The notes beneath the pieces were generated by a model. The model was not told where the DNA came from. It searched no databases and saw only the letters and a program-made list of their open reading frames with translations. From NCBI GenBank assembly GCA_016290905.1, contig JAEEVO010000003.1, positions 1 through 64,000 on the forward strand: 64,000 nucleotides of DNA, read 5' to 3'. Positions within the stretch are counted from its first letter, which is position 1, and every line of letters begins with the position of its first letter. Of this stretch, positions 1 through 7,713 are shown in pieces. Source of the stretch: Lachnospiraceae bacterium. GTDB lineage: Bacteria > Bacillota > Clostridia > Lachnospirales > Lachnospiraceae. A program made the translations under genes and the position numbers.

Positions 1-1124
1 TTTTCTTCCTTCTGCTTGTTTTCGTACTCTATAAGAGAGTTTTCACCTTCGAGCAATTCGTTGGCTTCATTCGATTCTTCGTTGGCATGCCTGATGTCAC
101 TCTCATCCTCTATCCAGAAGGTATATCCTCCGCGGATCATCCTGCCTGAGAGCTTTCCGTCGGGTATGGGATATATGGGAGCTTCAAGTGACTTTGCCAG
201 CACATCCGGTTCAAGCTTTATGCTGCCTGCCGACCGGTGTACGGGGATGAATTTCTTATCGGTGATCATTACCGTCATGGGCAAACTCGCAAAAAAGCCG
301 GCGTAGTTTTCGTTATAAGGTATAAGCCTCTGCCTAATGGCGAACTCGAAAACGGCCAGCAATGTAAATATATGTATTTCAGGCAACTCATACGGCGGTG
401 TGAATTCCACAACTTTTTTAAGGGTATGAAGCTGCGTAAGTATCAGCCAAAAGGCTAATATCCCGCCCAGATACAACAATTTTCTTTTTTGCCTGAGCCC
501 AAATGTTTTTATGAGTAAGATAATACCTGCCAATATCGCCAGTACTATCCATGCGTATGTAATGTAAAAGGTTATACGGTAGGTGTATGTCCCTGATTTT
601 CCTATAAAGTTGGTTAATCCAGGTTCCGGCACAAATACCAGATGATGCAGATCGTTTGTTATGATCAGACTCGAGAGAACGGCAGCCGGGATGAGAAAGA
701 GACGCTCGTCAAACTTTGGTTTTGCCGCACCTCTTTTTATTCGGATGCAGACCATAAGAAACAGGGCAGGTATAAATGTCATGGGGATATAGTAGGCGTA
801 CCATGAAAGCCTCAGTCCCAAATCTTCTCCCGCTATGCGGTATTTATATGCGCGCAGTACCAGGTAGAATATCATGAGCAGTGCCACTATCACCATATAG
901 TTTCTGGCTCGCGAAGGGAGAAGCCGGGTATGCACCGACTGTATCCAGAAGATAATGAGAATCGTGTATATCACGAGTTCCAGGCAAAAGAGCAGCGTAA
1001 CGACTGCATAATGCGGATCGCCCAGTGCGCTTTCGTCATGTATCGTATGTTCTGCTATATGTAACAGCCCCGCAAGTACAAGGAGGCCGATAAATAGCAG
1101 CAGGTTTCTTTTTGAATTCTGCAT
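1..1124 (-). CDS. Multi-TM membrane sensor, probable histidine kinase N-terminus (3' partial)
   Basis: Reading the minus strand from an ATG at 1124 gives an open frame that reaches the left edge without a stop, so the C-terminus lies outside the window. An AGGAGG ribosome site sits about 5 bases before this ATG. About 374 residues are visible. Roughly the first 235 hold some seven or eight hydrophobic segments. A soluble part follows, with a PAS-like stretch (PMTVMITDKKFIPVHRS). The visible end is a charged helix rich in Glu and Asn (NEANELLEGENSLIEYENK) that looks like the coiled coil before a kinase or ATPase domain. From memory, such coils precede the HATPase module of some Lachnospiraceae sensor kinases, but that domain is not visible here. 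A membrane sensor is well supported; histidine kinase is inference. It lies 80 bp downstream of the histidine phosphatase gene. Confidence 0.7.
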   Translation of the reverse strand, partial: MQNSKRNLLLFIGLLVLAGLLHIAEHTIHDESALGDPHYAVVTLLFCLELVIYTILIIFWIQSVHTRLLPSRARNYMVIVALLMIFYLVLRAYKYRIAGEDLGLRLSWYAYYIPMTFIPALFLMVCIRIKRGAAKPKFDERLFLIPAAVLSSLIITNDLHHLVFVPEPGLTNFIGKSGTYTYRITFYITYAWIVLAILAGIILLIKTFGLRQKRKLLYLGGILAFWLILTQLHTLKKVVEFTPPYELPEIHIFTLLAVFEFAIRQRLIPYNENYAGFFASLPMTVMITDKKFIPVHRSAGSIKLEPDVLAKSLEAPIYPIPDGKLSGRMIRGGYTFWIEDESDIRHANEESNEANELLEGENSLIEYENKQKEE

Positions 1125-1205
1125 GTGGTCCTCCTTTCATGAGGATATTATAACTGATATTTCTATGTATTACATCACTCTCAGGAACCATCTTTTAACT
1201 AACAA

Positions 1206-1907
1206 CTATTGTATCATTTTAATATTTTCTGTATCTGATACAACTTCACGTAAATGCCGGGCCTCGGCTGCTACCTCCAAAGCCGGCATGGAAAGGCTTC
1301 CGGGATGTCTGTTAAATCTCAGAACCGTTATCGAAGTATGCCGAAGATGGCCTAAGACAGTACACAGGTGCGGGAACGGTATGTTAAGAACCCTGGATAA
1401 AAATGCTGTTGACGATCCTCCGTGACTAAACAAGACAAGGGTTCTTTTCCTGTCATCCTCGGTTTTACATCTATAATACAGTCCTTCTCTCTCATATCCT
1501 AAAGATGCGAGCCATTCGTCCGTTCCTTTTCTGACATTATCAATATCTATGGTCGCAGTATTGTCAGCGAACTCCGGAAACTCTCTCCAGTTCGTGTCCT
1601 GCAGGTTTATGCCTTTATTCATGAGTTCACCGGATACGGTCCAGGGATTACCGCTTTGGTATAAAGCATCTTCTCTGCCGTACCTTATTTCCCGCATAAA
1701 ATCAAGAATGTGCACATCACCTATACCAGAGAGGCGTGCAAAAGGCTCCGCCGTCTGTCTGGCTCTGCCTAAAGGCGAAGAGTATATTTCTTCAATTCCC
1801 TCTTCCAAAAGACGTTTTGCTACTATTTCAGCCTGTTTTTTCCCTAAGTCCGTAAGACAGTCCTTCTCGTAATCCGGATCACCGTGTCGTACCAATAGCA
1901 GTCTCAT
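1206..1907 (-). CDS. Histidine phosphatase family protein (phosphoglycerate mutase-like)
   Basis: This 233-residue soluble protein opens with MRLLLVRHGDPDYE. The RHG motif at residues 7-9 is the phospho-accepting histidine signature of the histidine phosphatase superfamily. A second signature, SHGGSS, follows at about residue 172 and would supply the second catalytic histidine. YSSPLGRARQTAEP is the usual family motif around the second arginine. Length fits a cytosolic small-molecule or sugar-phosphate phosphatase; the substrate cannot be read from sequence. The ATG at 1907 has a GGAGG site 5 bases upstream and a good promoter near 1959-1986. The gene appears to stand alone. Family assignment is firm, specific function unknown. 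Confidence 0.85.
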   Translation of the reverse strand: MRLLLVRHGDPDYEKDCLTDLGKKQAEIVAKRLLEEGIEEIYSSPLGRARQTAEPFARLSGIGDVHILDFMREIRYGREDALYQSGNPWTVSGELMNKGINLQDTNWREFPEFADNTATIDIDNVRKGTDEWLASLGYEREGLYYRCKTEDDRKRTLVLFSHGGSSTAFLSRVLNIPFPHLCTVLGHLRHTSITVLRFNRHPGSLSMPALEVAAEARHLREVVSDTENIKMIQ

Positions 1908-1958
1908 TTTGCCTCCAATACATTAATAATTTTTTAGTTATCCATATTATTACAAATG

Positions 1959-1986
1959 ATTGTACCATAACTATAATATTGTCGCA
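1959..1986 (-). promoter_or_regulatory. Putative sigma-A promoter of the histidine phosphatase gene
   Basis: On the minus strand TTGCGA is followed after 17 bases by TACAAT. The -10 box lies about 50 bases before the ATG at 1907. The spacing is ideal and the -35 box matches 4 of 6 consensus bases. Confidence 0.5.
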
Positions 1987-2137
1987 AGATAAAGAAGGTA
2001 AGATTCGTCAGAAATATCTTTTAAAATTGCCAAATGGAATATGGGCGAAATAATCGATGAATATTCAACACTGACAGATTCGGATTAATTCCGGGCGTTT
2101 CATTCGCAAGCAACGGCACCAAATCTATGATAAGTTA
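1987..2137. other. Intergenic stretch with no recognised feature
   Basis: Between the phosphatase promoter and the hairpin at 2138 I see AT-rich sequence with no convincing ORF, RNA or repeat on either strand. Confidence 0.4.
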
Positions 2138-2160
2138 GAAGCCCCGGGCACCGGGGCTTC
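2138..2160 (-). terminator. GC-rich hairpin after the serpin gene
   Basis: Ten-base perfect arms (GAAGCCCCGG / CCGGGGCTTC) enclose a 3-base loop, about 50 bases beyond the serpin stop. The following minus-strand sequence is only moderately T-rich, so intrinsic termination is likely but not certain. Confidence 0.5.
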
Positions 2161-2210
2161 ACGTTTATAGTGTCACAAATCTCTTCATGGCAAGTACCTT
2201 CTCGTCTCTT

Positions 2211-3842
2211 CTACGGATTTTCCACTATACCAATAAACATTGGTATCCCGTTTCCATAACTTATAATAAATATAAACGGCCGGTCAAGCACGAAGTCCAC
2301 CTTTTCTTCGGGTGGCATGGAAGCACCGTCATATTCTTCAACCGTATATGCAGCGGCCTTTACGCCCTCTTCGTCTTCTATCACACGTACACCATGTTCT
2401 ACTTTATTGATATATATATTCCCGTCAGAAACATCTTCGGCAGAATCGGAAACGGGTGAAAAATCTGCCTTTACCGCGTCAAACGCATCCGTGATACCGA
2501 GCTTCTGCAAATCTTCAATAAGATCCTGTTTTGATGAAATGTCAAACTTAGGGATTGACATATTTATGACTGCCTGCTTTGACTGACCGTATCCAAGTCC
2601 TTGATCAATAAACTGCATTACCTGTTCATCCTGCAGCAGATCATACACACTGACACCTTCATCAGGCAGTATATATGACATATATCCGTTATATCCACCA
2701 AATGCACCGTCAAACCATTTTACGATAGCGCCAAAGCTGTCACCCCAAAAGTATGCTCCCGAATCAGATCTATGCATGAAATCGCACTGAATATCACCAC
2801 TTGATGCATGGAAAGTTTCGGATTTGGTATTCTCTTTTTTGAATTCGTCAACCCACTTTGCGCTAAAACATACCGTCGTTGCCAAGGCCATTACAACGTC
2901 TTGGTTTAACTCCAATCCCGAGACCTGTTCTTTCAGGATCCCGTCAGTCTGAGCGTTCATCCAGTTTCTGAACGCTTCCGAATACTCTTCAGAACCCATC
3001 TTCCCCGAAAAAGATGATGCATAATAGTTCCTTGCAAGACTATCCAAAGTCTCCTTCTTATAATCCATATCATCCCTAAGCCATATCGAGGAGGCAAGAA
3101 TGCTTTTTATCTTATCGTCTGTATAAACACTGTTCCACAAGCCCTTTATTTGGATCCTTAAAGCCTCTATTGTTTCTATCCCCAGCAGATCAAGTATCTG
3201 CTTTCGGGTATTGCCTTCGGAAGTCTCCGCCATCATACCAAGAGCTATGTAGATATTTATGGGTGAATACACCCTGTTCTCATGATCATTCTCTTTCAGT
3301 AACTGCGCCATAGTCTTGAAATTAAAGCTTAAGATACTGCTTTTGCCGCCATCCTTATCATATCCTTCAATGTTTTTCTGTTCGGCAACCTGTTTAGCCC
3401 ATTCCTGAGCAGCTTCCGAATATGCCCGGTTTTCGTCCCCGTCCCATATTTTATCACCGTTCAGGTCAAATTCATTATAATCAGGTTTTTTCAAGGTCGT
3501 CGGATATTCTGCGGCAGAAACTGTGTATGTCTCAAGGAAATCCGGTACCGATACCTCTTCTGCCACCTTCTCTTTCTCATTATTTTCAGTGTTTTCTCCG
3601 GTGATATCCGTAACTCCATTTTCGTTTTTATTATTTATATTTATAAACAATATGGTAATACCTGCAGTAAGCAGTAGTATTGCAGCAATGTATCCCAGTC
3701 TTCGCCACGCATTTCCGGCTTTTCCGTTACCTTTCCCGGCTGCTGTTTTCTCATTTGATCCGAGTTTTTTATTATCTTCACTTCTTTTTAAGAGATCCTC
3801 ACTTATCCCCGAAAAGCTTTCCAACAAATCCTGTTCCTTCAT
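2211..3842 (-). CDS. Membrane-anchored serpin, possible anti-sigma factor
   Basis: The 543-residue protein has a short charged cytosolic N-terminus (1-45), one membrane helix (about 50-67) and an extracellular serpin fold from about 170 to the end. Recognisable serpin blocks are NRVYSPINIYIALGMM, the C-terminal DRPFIFIIS and MFIGIVENP. The reactive-centre hinge reads EEGVKAAAYT (about 491-500). Small residues there are typical of inhibitory serpins rather than non-inhibitory ones. Counting from the hinge puts the scissile bond near Ala507-Ser508, which is inference. The ATG has a GGAGG site 5 bases upstream and follows the ECF sigma stop by 13 bases, so the two are co-transcribed. The N-terminal MKEQDLLESFSGISEDLL resembles the short cytosolic part of single-pass anti-sigma proteins that partner ECF sigma factors. 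Serpin identity is firm; the anti-sigma role is inferred from position and architecture. Confidence 0.85.
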   Translation of the reverse strand: MKEQDLLESFSGISEDLLKRSEDNKKLGSNEKTAAGKGNGKAGNAWRRLGYIAAILLLTAGITILFININNKNENGVTDITGENTENNEKEKVAEEVSVPDFLETYTVSAAEYPTTLKKPDYNEFDLNGDKIWDGDENRAYSEAAQEWAKQVAEQKNIEGYDKDGGKSSILSFNFKTMAQLLKENDHENRVYSPINIYIALGMMAETSEGNTRKQILDLLGIETIEALRIQIKGLWNSVYTDDKIKSILASSIWLRDDMDYKKETLDSLARNYYASSFSGKMGSEEYSEAFRNWMNAQTDGILKEQVSGLELNQDVVMALATTVCFSAKWVDEFKKENTKSETFHASSGDIQCDFMHRSDSGAYFWGDSFGAIVKWFDGAFGGYNGYMSYILPDEGVSVYDLLQDEQVMQFIDQGLGYGQSKQAVINMSIPKFDISSKQDLIEDLQKLGITDAFDAVKADFSPVSDSAEDVSDGNIYINKVEHGVRVIEDEEGVKAAAYTVEEYDGASMPPEEKVDFVLDRPFIFIISYGNGIPMFIGIVENP

Positions 3843-3855
3843 AATGCCTCCATTC

Positions 3856-4413
3856 TTAAAGATATCCCTTTACTTCCAGGTATTTCTTCAACTTTTTTCT
3901 GGTTCTGTTCAAAGATACACTGACATTTCCGGGTGTCATATCATATTCTTCAGCAATGTCCTTAACCGACTCCATGAAAAAATACCTGCGGATAAGTATA
4001 TCGCCGTCACGTTCCGAAAGCTCAGCCGCAAAATCATTAACCGCCCGACTCAGCTCTTTTGTTAAGAGTTCCGCTTCGATATTGCGTCCATCGCTGACAC
4101 ACTCCGACAGCTCTTCATAAATCAGATTTATTTCACTGCCCCCTCTTTTTTTCGCATTTTCCGCCTTTATTCTGTCCAAGGCTTTATTCCTGGTAAGCTT
4201 CGCCAGAAACAAATTGAAGAATTTGGGTCTGTTCGGAGGGATAGAATTCCACACCGAAAGAAGTGCATCATTTACACATTCCTCGGCATCCTCCTTATTC
4301 TCAAGCATTCTTTGAGCTATAGAATAGCAATATCCTCCATAACGCTTCTGCGTTTCTCCAATCGCCCTTTGATCACGGGCAAAGTACATATCGATTATAT
4401 CAGCGTCTGTCAT
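3856..4413 (-). CDS. ECF-type RNA polymerase sigma factor
   Basis: This 185-residue sigma-70 family protein has region 2 at about residues 8-70 (YCYSIAQRMLENKEDAEECV and the NKALDRIK helix). A region 4 helix-turn-helix lies near the C-terminus (VKDIAEEYDMTPGNVSVSLN). There is no region 1 or 3, as expected for ECF sigmas. An upstream TTG in frame at 4428 is possible, but the ATG at 4413 has an AGGAG site 6 bases before it and is preferred. The serpin follows 13 bases downstream, so the sigma and its putative membrane partner form a two-gene signalling unit. Target promoters are unknown. The AT-rich leader 4414-4500 may carry an autoregulated promoter, but no ECF consensus could be fixed. Confidence 0.88.
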   Translation of the reverse strand: MTDADIIDMYFARDQRAIGETQKRYGGYCYSIAQRMLENKEDAEECVNDALLSVWNSIPPNRPKFFNLFLAKLTRNKALDRIKAENAKKRGGSEINLIYEELSECVSDGRNIEAELLTKELSRAVNDFAAELSERDGDILIRRYFFMESVKDIAEEYDMTPGNVSVSLNRTRKKLKKYLEVKGYL

Positions 4414-4557
4414 AAAAGCTCCTTGCAAGGTATCTCATTTATGTCTTATACCATATAAGACGAAATTTTTCAATTTATCTTACAGGTTCAAACCAAATTT
4501 TTAATAACTCATTATGTTAAATATCAACTCAGCTCGATTCCATGAGCTCAATAAAAA

Positions 4558-4592
4558 AATGTGACAAAAAGAACCGTCCCCATTGTCACATT
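4558..4592. repeat. REP-like palindrome (TGTGACA arms with GAACCGTCCCC core)
   Basis: AATGTGACAA at the left is complemented by TTGTCACATT at the right, around the core AAAGAACCGTCCCCA. I recall palindromes with this GAACCGTCCC/TTGTCAC pattern as dispersed intergenic repeats in Clostridia, sometimes linked to RAYT (Y1_Tnp-type) transposases; that link is from memory. It starts 8 bases past the lipoprotein stop and could also act as its terminator hairpin. Confidence 0.6.
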
Positions 4593-4599
4593 AGATCAA

Positions 4600-5211
4600 T
4601 TATGCTTTTCTCGCATTTCTCAAAGTACAGTATGTATAATTCCCTTCCCGGTAGGTATCAAATGTTCCGACCACACAGATTTCTCCACCTTCTTCCGGGT
4701 AATCTTCCGGGTAGGTATAATCGTCTGTCAGCTCAAATTCAATTCCCTGTGAGCAACAGGCCGTCGCGTCGGATATGATACATGCAAAGTAATACTTGTC
4801 AGTGCTTTCATCATGGTACAGGGCAAGCTGGCCTGCCATCTTTACCGTTTTCCCGATATATGTGTCCGGAGATACCATCATATGGTAAACCTCAGAATAA
4901 ACCATGGTACTTGATAATGCTGTCAGATCTATATCTATTCCATCTGTAGAGCTAAATTTTTCATCCGAGATCTCAGGTTCAGGAGCATTTTCGTTAATAC
5001 CGTTCTGCCTTACTGCACCTGCCTGTTCTTCCGGGTTCTCTTCCTGTTCATCCTTGCCATCTGCCTCAGCCATTCCCTGCTCCAATACATCATTTACACT
5101 CTTTGGTTTACCCGGCGTTTTATCATTAGCATTACCATTTTCTTTGCCGCCGCATGCCGTCAAAGCTATTATCATCAATATACATAGAATAAGACTCATG
5201 GATTTTTTCAT
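4600..5211 (-). CDS. Small lipoprotein of the zinc-uptake operon, OB-fold-like
   Basis: The 203-residue product starts with a lipoprotein signal peptide. The lipobox LTAC puts the lipidated cysteine at position 20. An acidic, low-complexity linker runs from about 24 to 95. A globular domain follows (MVSPDTYIGKTVKMAGQLAL, DATACCSQGIEFEL, EICVVGTFDTY), with a paired Cys-Cys and a beta-rich pattern like an OB-fold. A longer frame exists upstream but overlaps the permease gene. The ATG at 5211 has GGAGG 9 bases upstream and starts just 2 bases after the permease stop, so translation is probably coupled. A role in metal handling is suggested only by operon position. I do not recognise the exact family. 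Confidence 0.75.
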   Translation of the reverse strand: MKKSMSLILCILMIIALTACGGKENGNANDKTPGKPKSVNDVLEQGMAEADGKDEQEENPEEQAGAVRQNGINENAPEPEISDEKFSSTDGIDIDLTALSSTMVYSEVYHMMVSPDTYIGKTVKMAGQLALYHDESTDKYYFACIISDATACCSQGIEFELTDDYTYPEDYPEEGGEICVVGTFDTYREGNYTYCTLRNARKA

Positions 5212-5213
5212 TG

Positions 5214-6050
5214 TCATCTGCCTCCAATCCTTCCTGCCACATAACATACTGCAAATGCCGCCACATCTACGGCAACTATAGTGGAGCCTACCGGCGTGCC
5301 TGCAAGTATGGATATCAGTATACCTGCAAAAGCGCAAATGACTGACAGAACAGCCGAGCAGATTGTCACGCACTTAAAATTTTTAAAAATCCGCATAGCC
5401 GAAAGTGCCGGAAAGATGACCAGCGCAGATATCAGTAACGAACCCACAAGATTCATTGCGAGTACTATGATTACTGCTACGACCACTGCGATCAATAGGT
5501 TGTATCTCTCTGTTTTTGTACCGGTTGCCTTTGCAAAATTCTCATCAAAGGTTACCGCGAATATCTTGTTGTAGAACAGCACAAATATCACAACAACGGC
5601 TATCGAAAGAATTATACAGATCCATACCTCCTTCTGTGTCAGCGTCAAGATCGATGTTGATCCGAAAAGCGTCGAACACACATCTCCGGAAAGATTTGAC
5701 GATGTGGAAAAGATATTCATGATCAGGTAGCCAAACGCCAGCGCAGCTACAGATATCATTGCTATAGCAGCATCTCCTTTGATCCTTGTATTATGCCCTG
5801 TCCGCAAAAGAAGGATTGCACTTATTATAGTAACCGGAAGCACCAGAAGCATCTCATTTGTCAGACTGCAGACGGCAGCAATAGCCATAACTCCAAAAGC
5901 CACATGCGACAAGCCGTCTCCAATGAATGAAAATCTTTTCAGTACAAGCGTCACTCCCAGGAGCGATGAACATAACGCGATCAAAACCCCTACGATAAGA
6001 GCATACCGCACAAAAGGATATTGCAGATACATCTCCAGTTTTTCGATCAT
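5214..6050 (-). CDS. Metal (probably zinc) ABC transporter permease, ZnuB/MntB family
   Basis: This roughly 278-residue integral membrane protein has about eight hydrophobic helices. It carries the conserved family sequence LKRFSFIGDGLSHVAFGVMA near residues 35-60 and GTPVGSTIVAVDV near the end. It would form the membrane channel of a high-affinity Zn/Mn importer together with the binding lipoprotein encoded upstream. An in-frame ATG lies at 6062. The ATG at 6050 is better placed: it follows a GGATGGTGA site and the remnant stop of the ATPase. The energy-providing ATPase gene expected between binding protein and permease is missing apart from a scar at 6056-6152. The transporter must therefore borrow an ATPase or be inactive. 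Confidence 0.88.
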   Translation of the reverse strand: MIEKLEMYLQYPFVRYALIVGVLIALCSSLLGVTLVLKRFSFIGDGLSHVAFGVMAIAAVCSLTNEMLLVLPVTIISAILLLRTGHNTRIKGDAAIAMISVAALAFGYLIMNIFSTSSNLSGDVCSTLFGSTSILTLTQKEVWICIILSIAVVVIFVLFYNKIFAVTFDENFAKATGTKTERYNLLIAVVVAVIIVLAMNLVGSLLISALVIFPALSAMRIFKNFKCVTICSAVLSVICAFAGILISILAGTPVGSTIVAVDVAAFAVCYVAGRIGGR

Positions 6051-6055
6051 TTTTA

Positions 6056-6152
6056 TCACCATCCTTCTTCTACGTAAGATAATCTATTGTCATAAGGCCG
6101 TCACCGACAAGAATCTGCCGGTCTGCAGATTCTTTACGGTGACTAAAGCCAT
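6056..6152 (-). pseudogene. Deletion scar of the metal ABC transporter ATPase gene
   Basis: An ATG at 6152 with a GGAG site upstream reads MALVTVKNLQTG, the usual opening of a ZnuC/MntA-type ATPase. The frame stops at 6090 after only 20 codons. A different frame just before the permease reads SYVEEGW then TGA TAA, which looks like an authentic ATPase C-terminus ending a few bases before the permease start. The Walker A, signature and Walker B regions that should lie between are absent. The junction is occupied by a 19-bp imperfect inverted repeat (6100-6143). The simplest reading is an internal deletion of about 650-700 bp. An assembly collapse at the palindrome is the alternative. Confidence 0.65.
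6100..6143. repeat. Quasi-palindrome at the ATPase deletion junction
   Basis: Arms 6100-6118 and 6125-6143 are 19 bases each, complementary except for two adjacent positions, with a 6-base loop. One arm encodes ATPase residues VTVKNLQ; the other has no coding role. This is the shape expected if a template switch or hairpin-mediated deletion created the junction. Confidence 0.75.
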
Positions 6153-6164
6153 GATGATCCACTC

Positions 6165-7250
6165 CTATTTCAATGCATCTCTCAACACGGCCAGATTATT
6201 TTCCATGACTGAAAGATATGATGCGCCGTTTTTAACATCTTTTGCCGTTGTGGACTGCATGGAATCCATAGTAAGAATCTTCTGATCCTTTGTCTGAGTG
6301 TTCCGTGCGATCGTCTCGGCAATCCTGTGGTCTGTTCCTTCTATGGTCAGTATCGCATTCAGAGAAAGCTCATCCACCTTTCCCGAAAGGAAAGTAATTG
6401 TCTCAAAGCTTGCCTCTGTCTCAGCCGAACAGCCGACAAAAGCAGCGTAGTAATTAAGCCCATAATCATCCACCAAATAACGGAAGGGGAAACGGTCTCC
6501 AAAAAGAAGTGTATTCTTGGAGCCTTCCTTAACTGCGTTTTTGTATTCGGAATCAAGTGTTTCCAGCTTTTTCAAATAGGACGCAGTATTGGTCTTATAT
6601 GTGTTTGCATTTGAGGGATCCGCAGACCGGATTGCTTCTGAAATCTTTTTTGTCAATACGGATGCATTGCGCAGAGACAGCCACACATGTTCATCGTATT
6701 CAACCTCACCGTCTTCATGCTCATGTTCATGTTCATGCTCGTCCTCATCATGTTCGTGATCTTCATGTTCGTGATCTTCATGTTCGTGATCTTCATGTTC
6801 GTGATCTTCATGTTCGTGATCTTCATGTTCGTGATCGTGTTCCTCCTGCATTCCTTCGACCACTTCCTCTTCTTTGACGGAATCACCCAGAACTTCAAGA
6901 AGATTGATAACAACCATGTTTTTATTTGTCGCTTCCTTAAGCGCGTCCTCCACCCACTCATCGGACTCTCCGCCAACATAAATAAACAGATCACATGTAG
7001 ATATCTTCAGGATATCATCCACGGTAGGCTGATAACTGTGAAGGTCTACACCGCTATCCAGAAGCATTGTCACTTCTGCACCGCCGGGATTGTCACCCAA
7101 TACATTCATCACCCAGTCATATTCGGGGAAAATGGTCGTTACGATCTGAAGTTTTTTGTTTCCGCCTGCAGTAGCATCGCTTTTGCCGCACGCCGAAAGA
7201 CTGCCTGCCATCAAAATGGCGGCAATAATAATAGAAAGTATTTTTTTCAT
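6165..7250 (-). CDS. Zinc ABC transporter substrate-binding lipoprotein (ZnuA/AdcA type) with His-rich loop
   Basis: The 361-residue protein has a lipoprotein signal peptide with lipobox SLSAC (Cys21). A cluster A-1/9 metal-binding fold follows: IVTTIFPEYDWV, the first likely ligand His in GVDLHSYQPT, and DEHVWLSLRNA after the loop. In the third ligand region the family histidine is replaced by Asp in FGDRFPFRY, a variant common in Firmicutes as I recall. Between residues about 135 and 183 lies a very long His/Asp/Glu loop built from repeated DHEHE units, which marks zinc-type binding proteins. The ATG has GGAGG 7 bases upstream. It is the second gene of the operon, 87 bases after the Cys-rich membrane protein, and is followed by the ATPase scar. 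Confidence 0.92.
   Translation of the reverse strand: MKKILSIIIAAILMAGSLSACGKSDATAGGNKKLQIVTTIFPEYDWVMNVLGDNPGGAEVTMLLDSGVDLHSYQPTVDDILKISTCDLFIYVGGESDEWVEDALKEATNKNMVVINLLEVLGDSVKEEEVVEGMQEEHDHEHEDHEHEDHEHEDHEHEDHEHEDHEHDEDEHEHEHEHEDGEVEYDEHVWLSLRNASVLTKKISEAIRSADPSNANTYKTNTASYLKKLETLDSEYKNAVKEGSKNTLLFGDRFPFRYLVDDYGLNYYAAFVGCSAETEASFETITFLSGKVDELSLNAILTIEGTDHRIAETIARNTQTKDQKILTMDSMQSTTAKDVKNGASYLSVMENNLAVLRDALK
6748..6837 (-). repeat. 15-bp tandem repeat encoding the His-rich loop
   Basis: Six consecutive copies of a 15-bp unit (plus strand TCATGTTCGTGATCT, last copy slightly diverged) encode five-residue Asp-His-Glu-His-Glu units. Near-perfect identity between copies predicts length variation by slippage in steps of five residues. 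Confidence 0.9.
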
Positions 7251-7337
7251 TAGAAACCTCCGTTATATATTTTTGAATACGAAAAAAAGCGCACTGATGC
7301 CCTGAAAAGAGCATAGTTCACCCATACGGAGATTGTT

Positions 7338-7649
7338 TCAATTATTTAAACGGATTTTTCTCGAAACCGGTGTTTCCTGCTTGAAAATGCAGACCGAAAG
7401 AGGAATTGAAATACAAAGCAAAAATATCGGGATGATAACGACTGTCTGCCCGATCGATCCGTTACCTATCTGCTTTAGTGTATTCTCACAAAGCCGGATA
7501 CACGAACAGATGGAACAATCATCACCGCAGCAGTCATGCTCTGCCTCAGCAGCAATAAAAGTAACAGAAAACAGCACAATGACAAGCATCATTAAAGCCA
7601 TGATGCCCGCAACAAACCTTTTTGGTTGTAAGCTTTTAAAACTGCTCAT
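7338..7649 (-). CDS. Small Cys-rich two-helix membrane protein heading the zinc operon
   Basis: The 103-residue product has two hydrophobic segments (about 14-34 and 68-88). Between them lies an exposed loop with a dense cysteine cluster, HDCCGDDCSICSC, likely to bind metal or form disulfides outside the cell. Longer frames up to 7760 run through the promoter, so the ATG at 7649 (GAGAGG about 9 bases upstream) is chosen. The gene follows a near-perfect promoter and leads into the zinc-binding lipoprotein, so it is probably a zinc-regulated accessory. No named family is recognised with confidence. Confidence 0.75.
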   Translation of the reverse strand: MSSFKSLQPKRFVAGIMALMMLVIVLFSVTFIAAEAEHDCCGDDCSICSCIRLCENTLKQIGNGSIGQTVVIIPIFLLCISIPLSVCIFKQETPVSRKIRLNN

Positions 7650-7713
7650 CGCCGTTTCCTCTCTACTATCGAAAGTGTTCTCAGGATTCGAATCCATCTT
7701 TACTTTATGTCGA

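Noticed and set aside
4414-4428. Upstream TTG start for the ECF sigma gene
   Set aside because: The ATG at 4413 has a well-placed AGGAG, which lies inside the alternative N-terminal codons.
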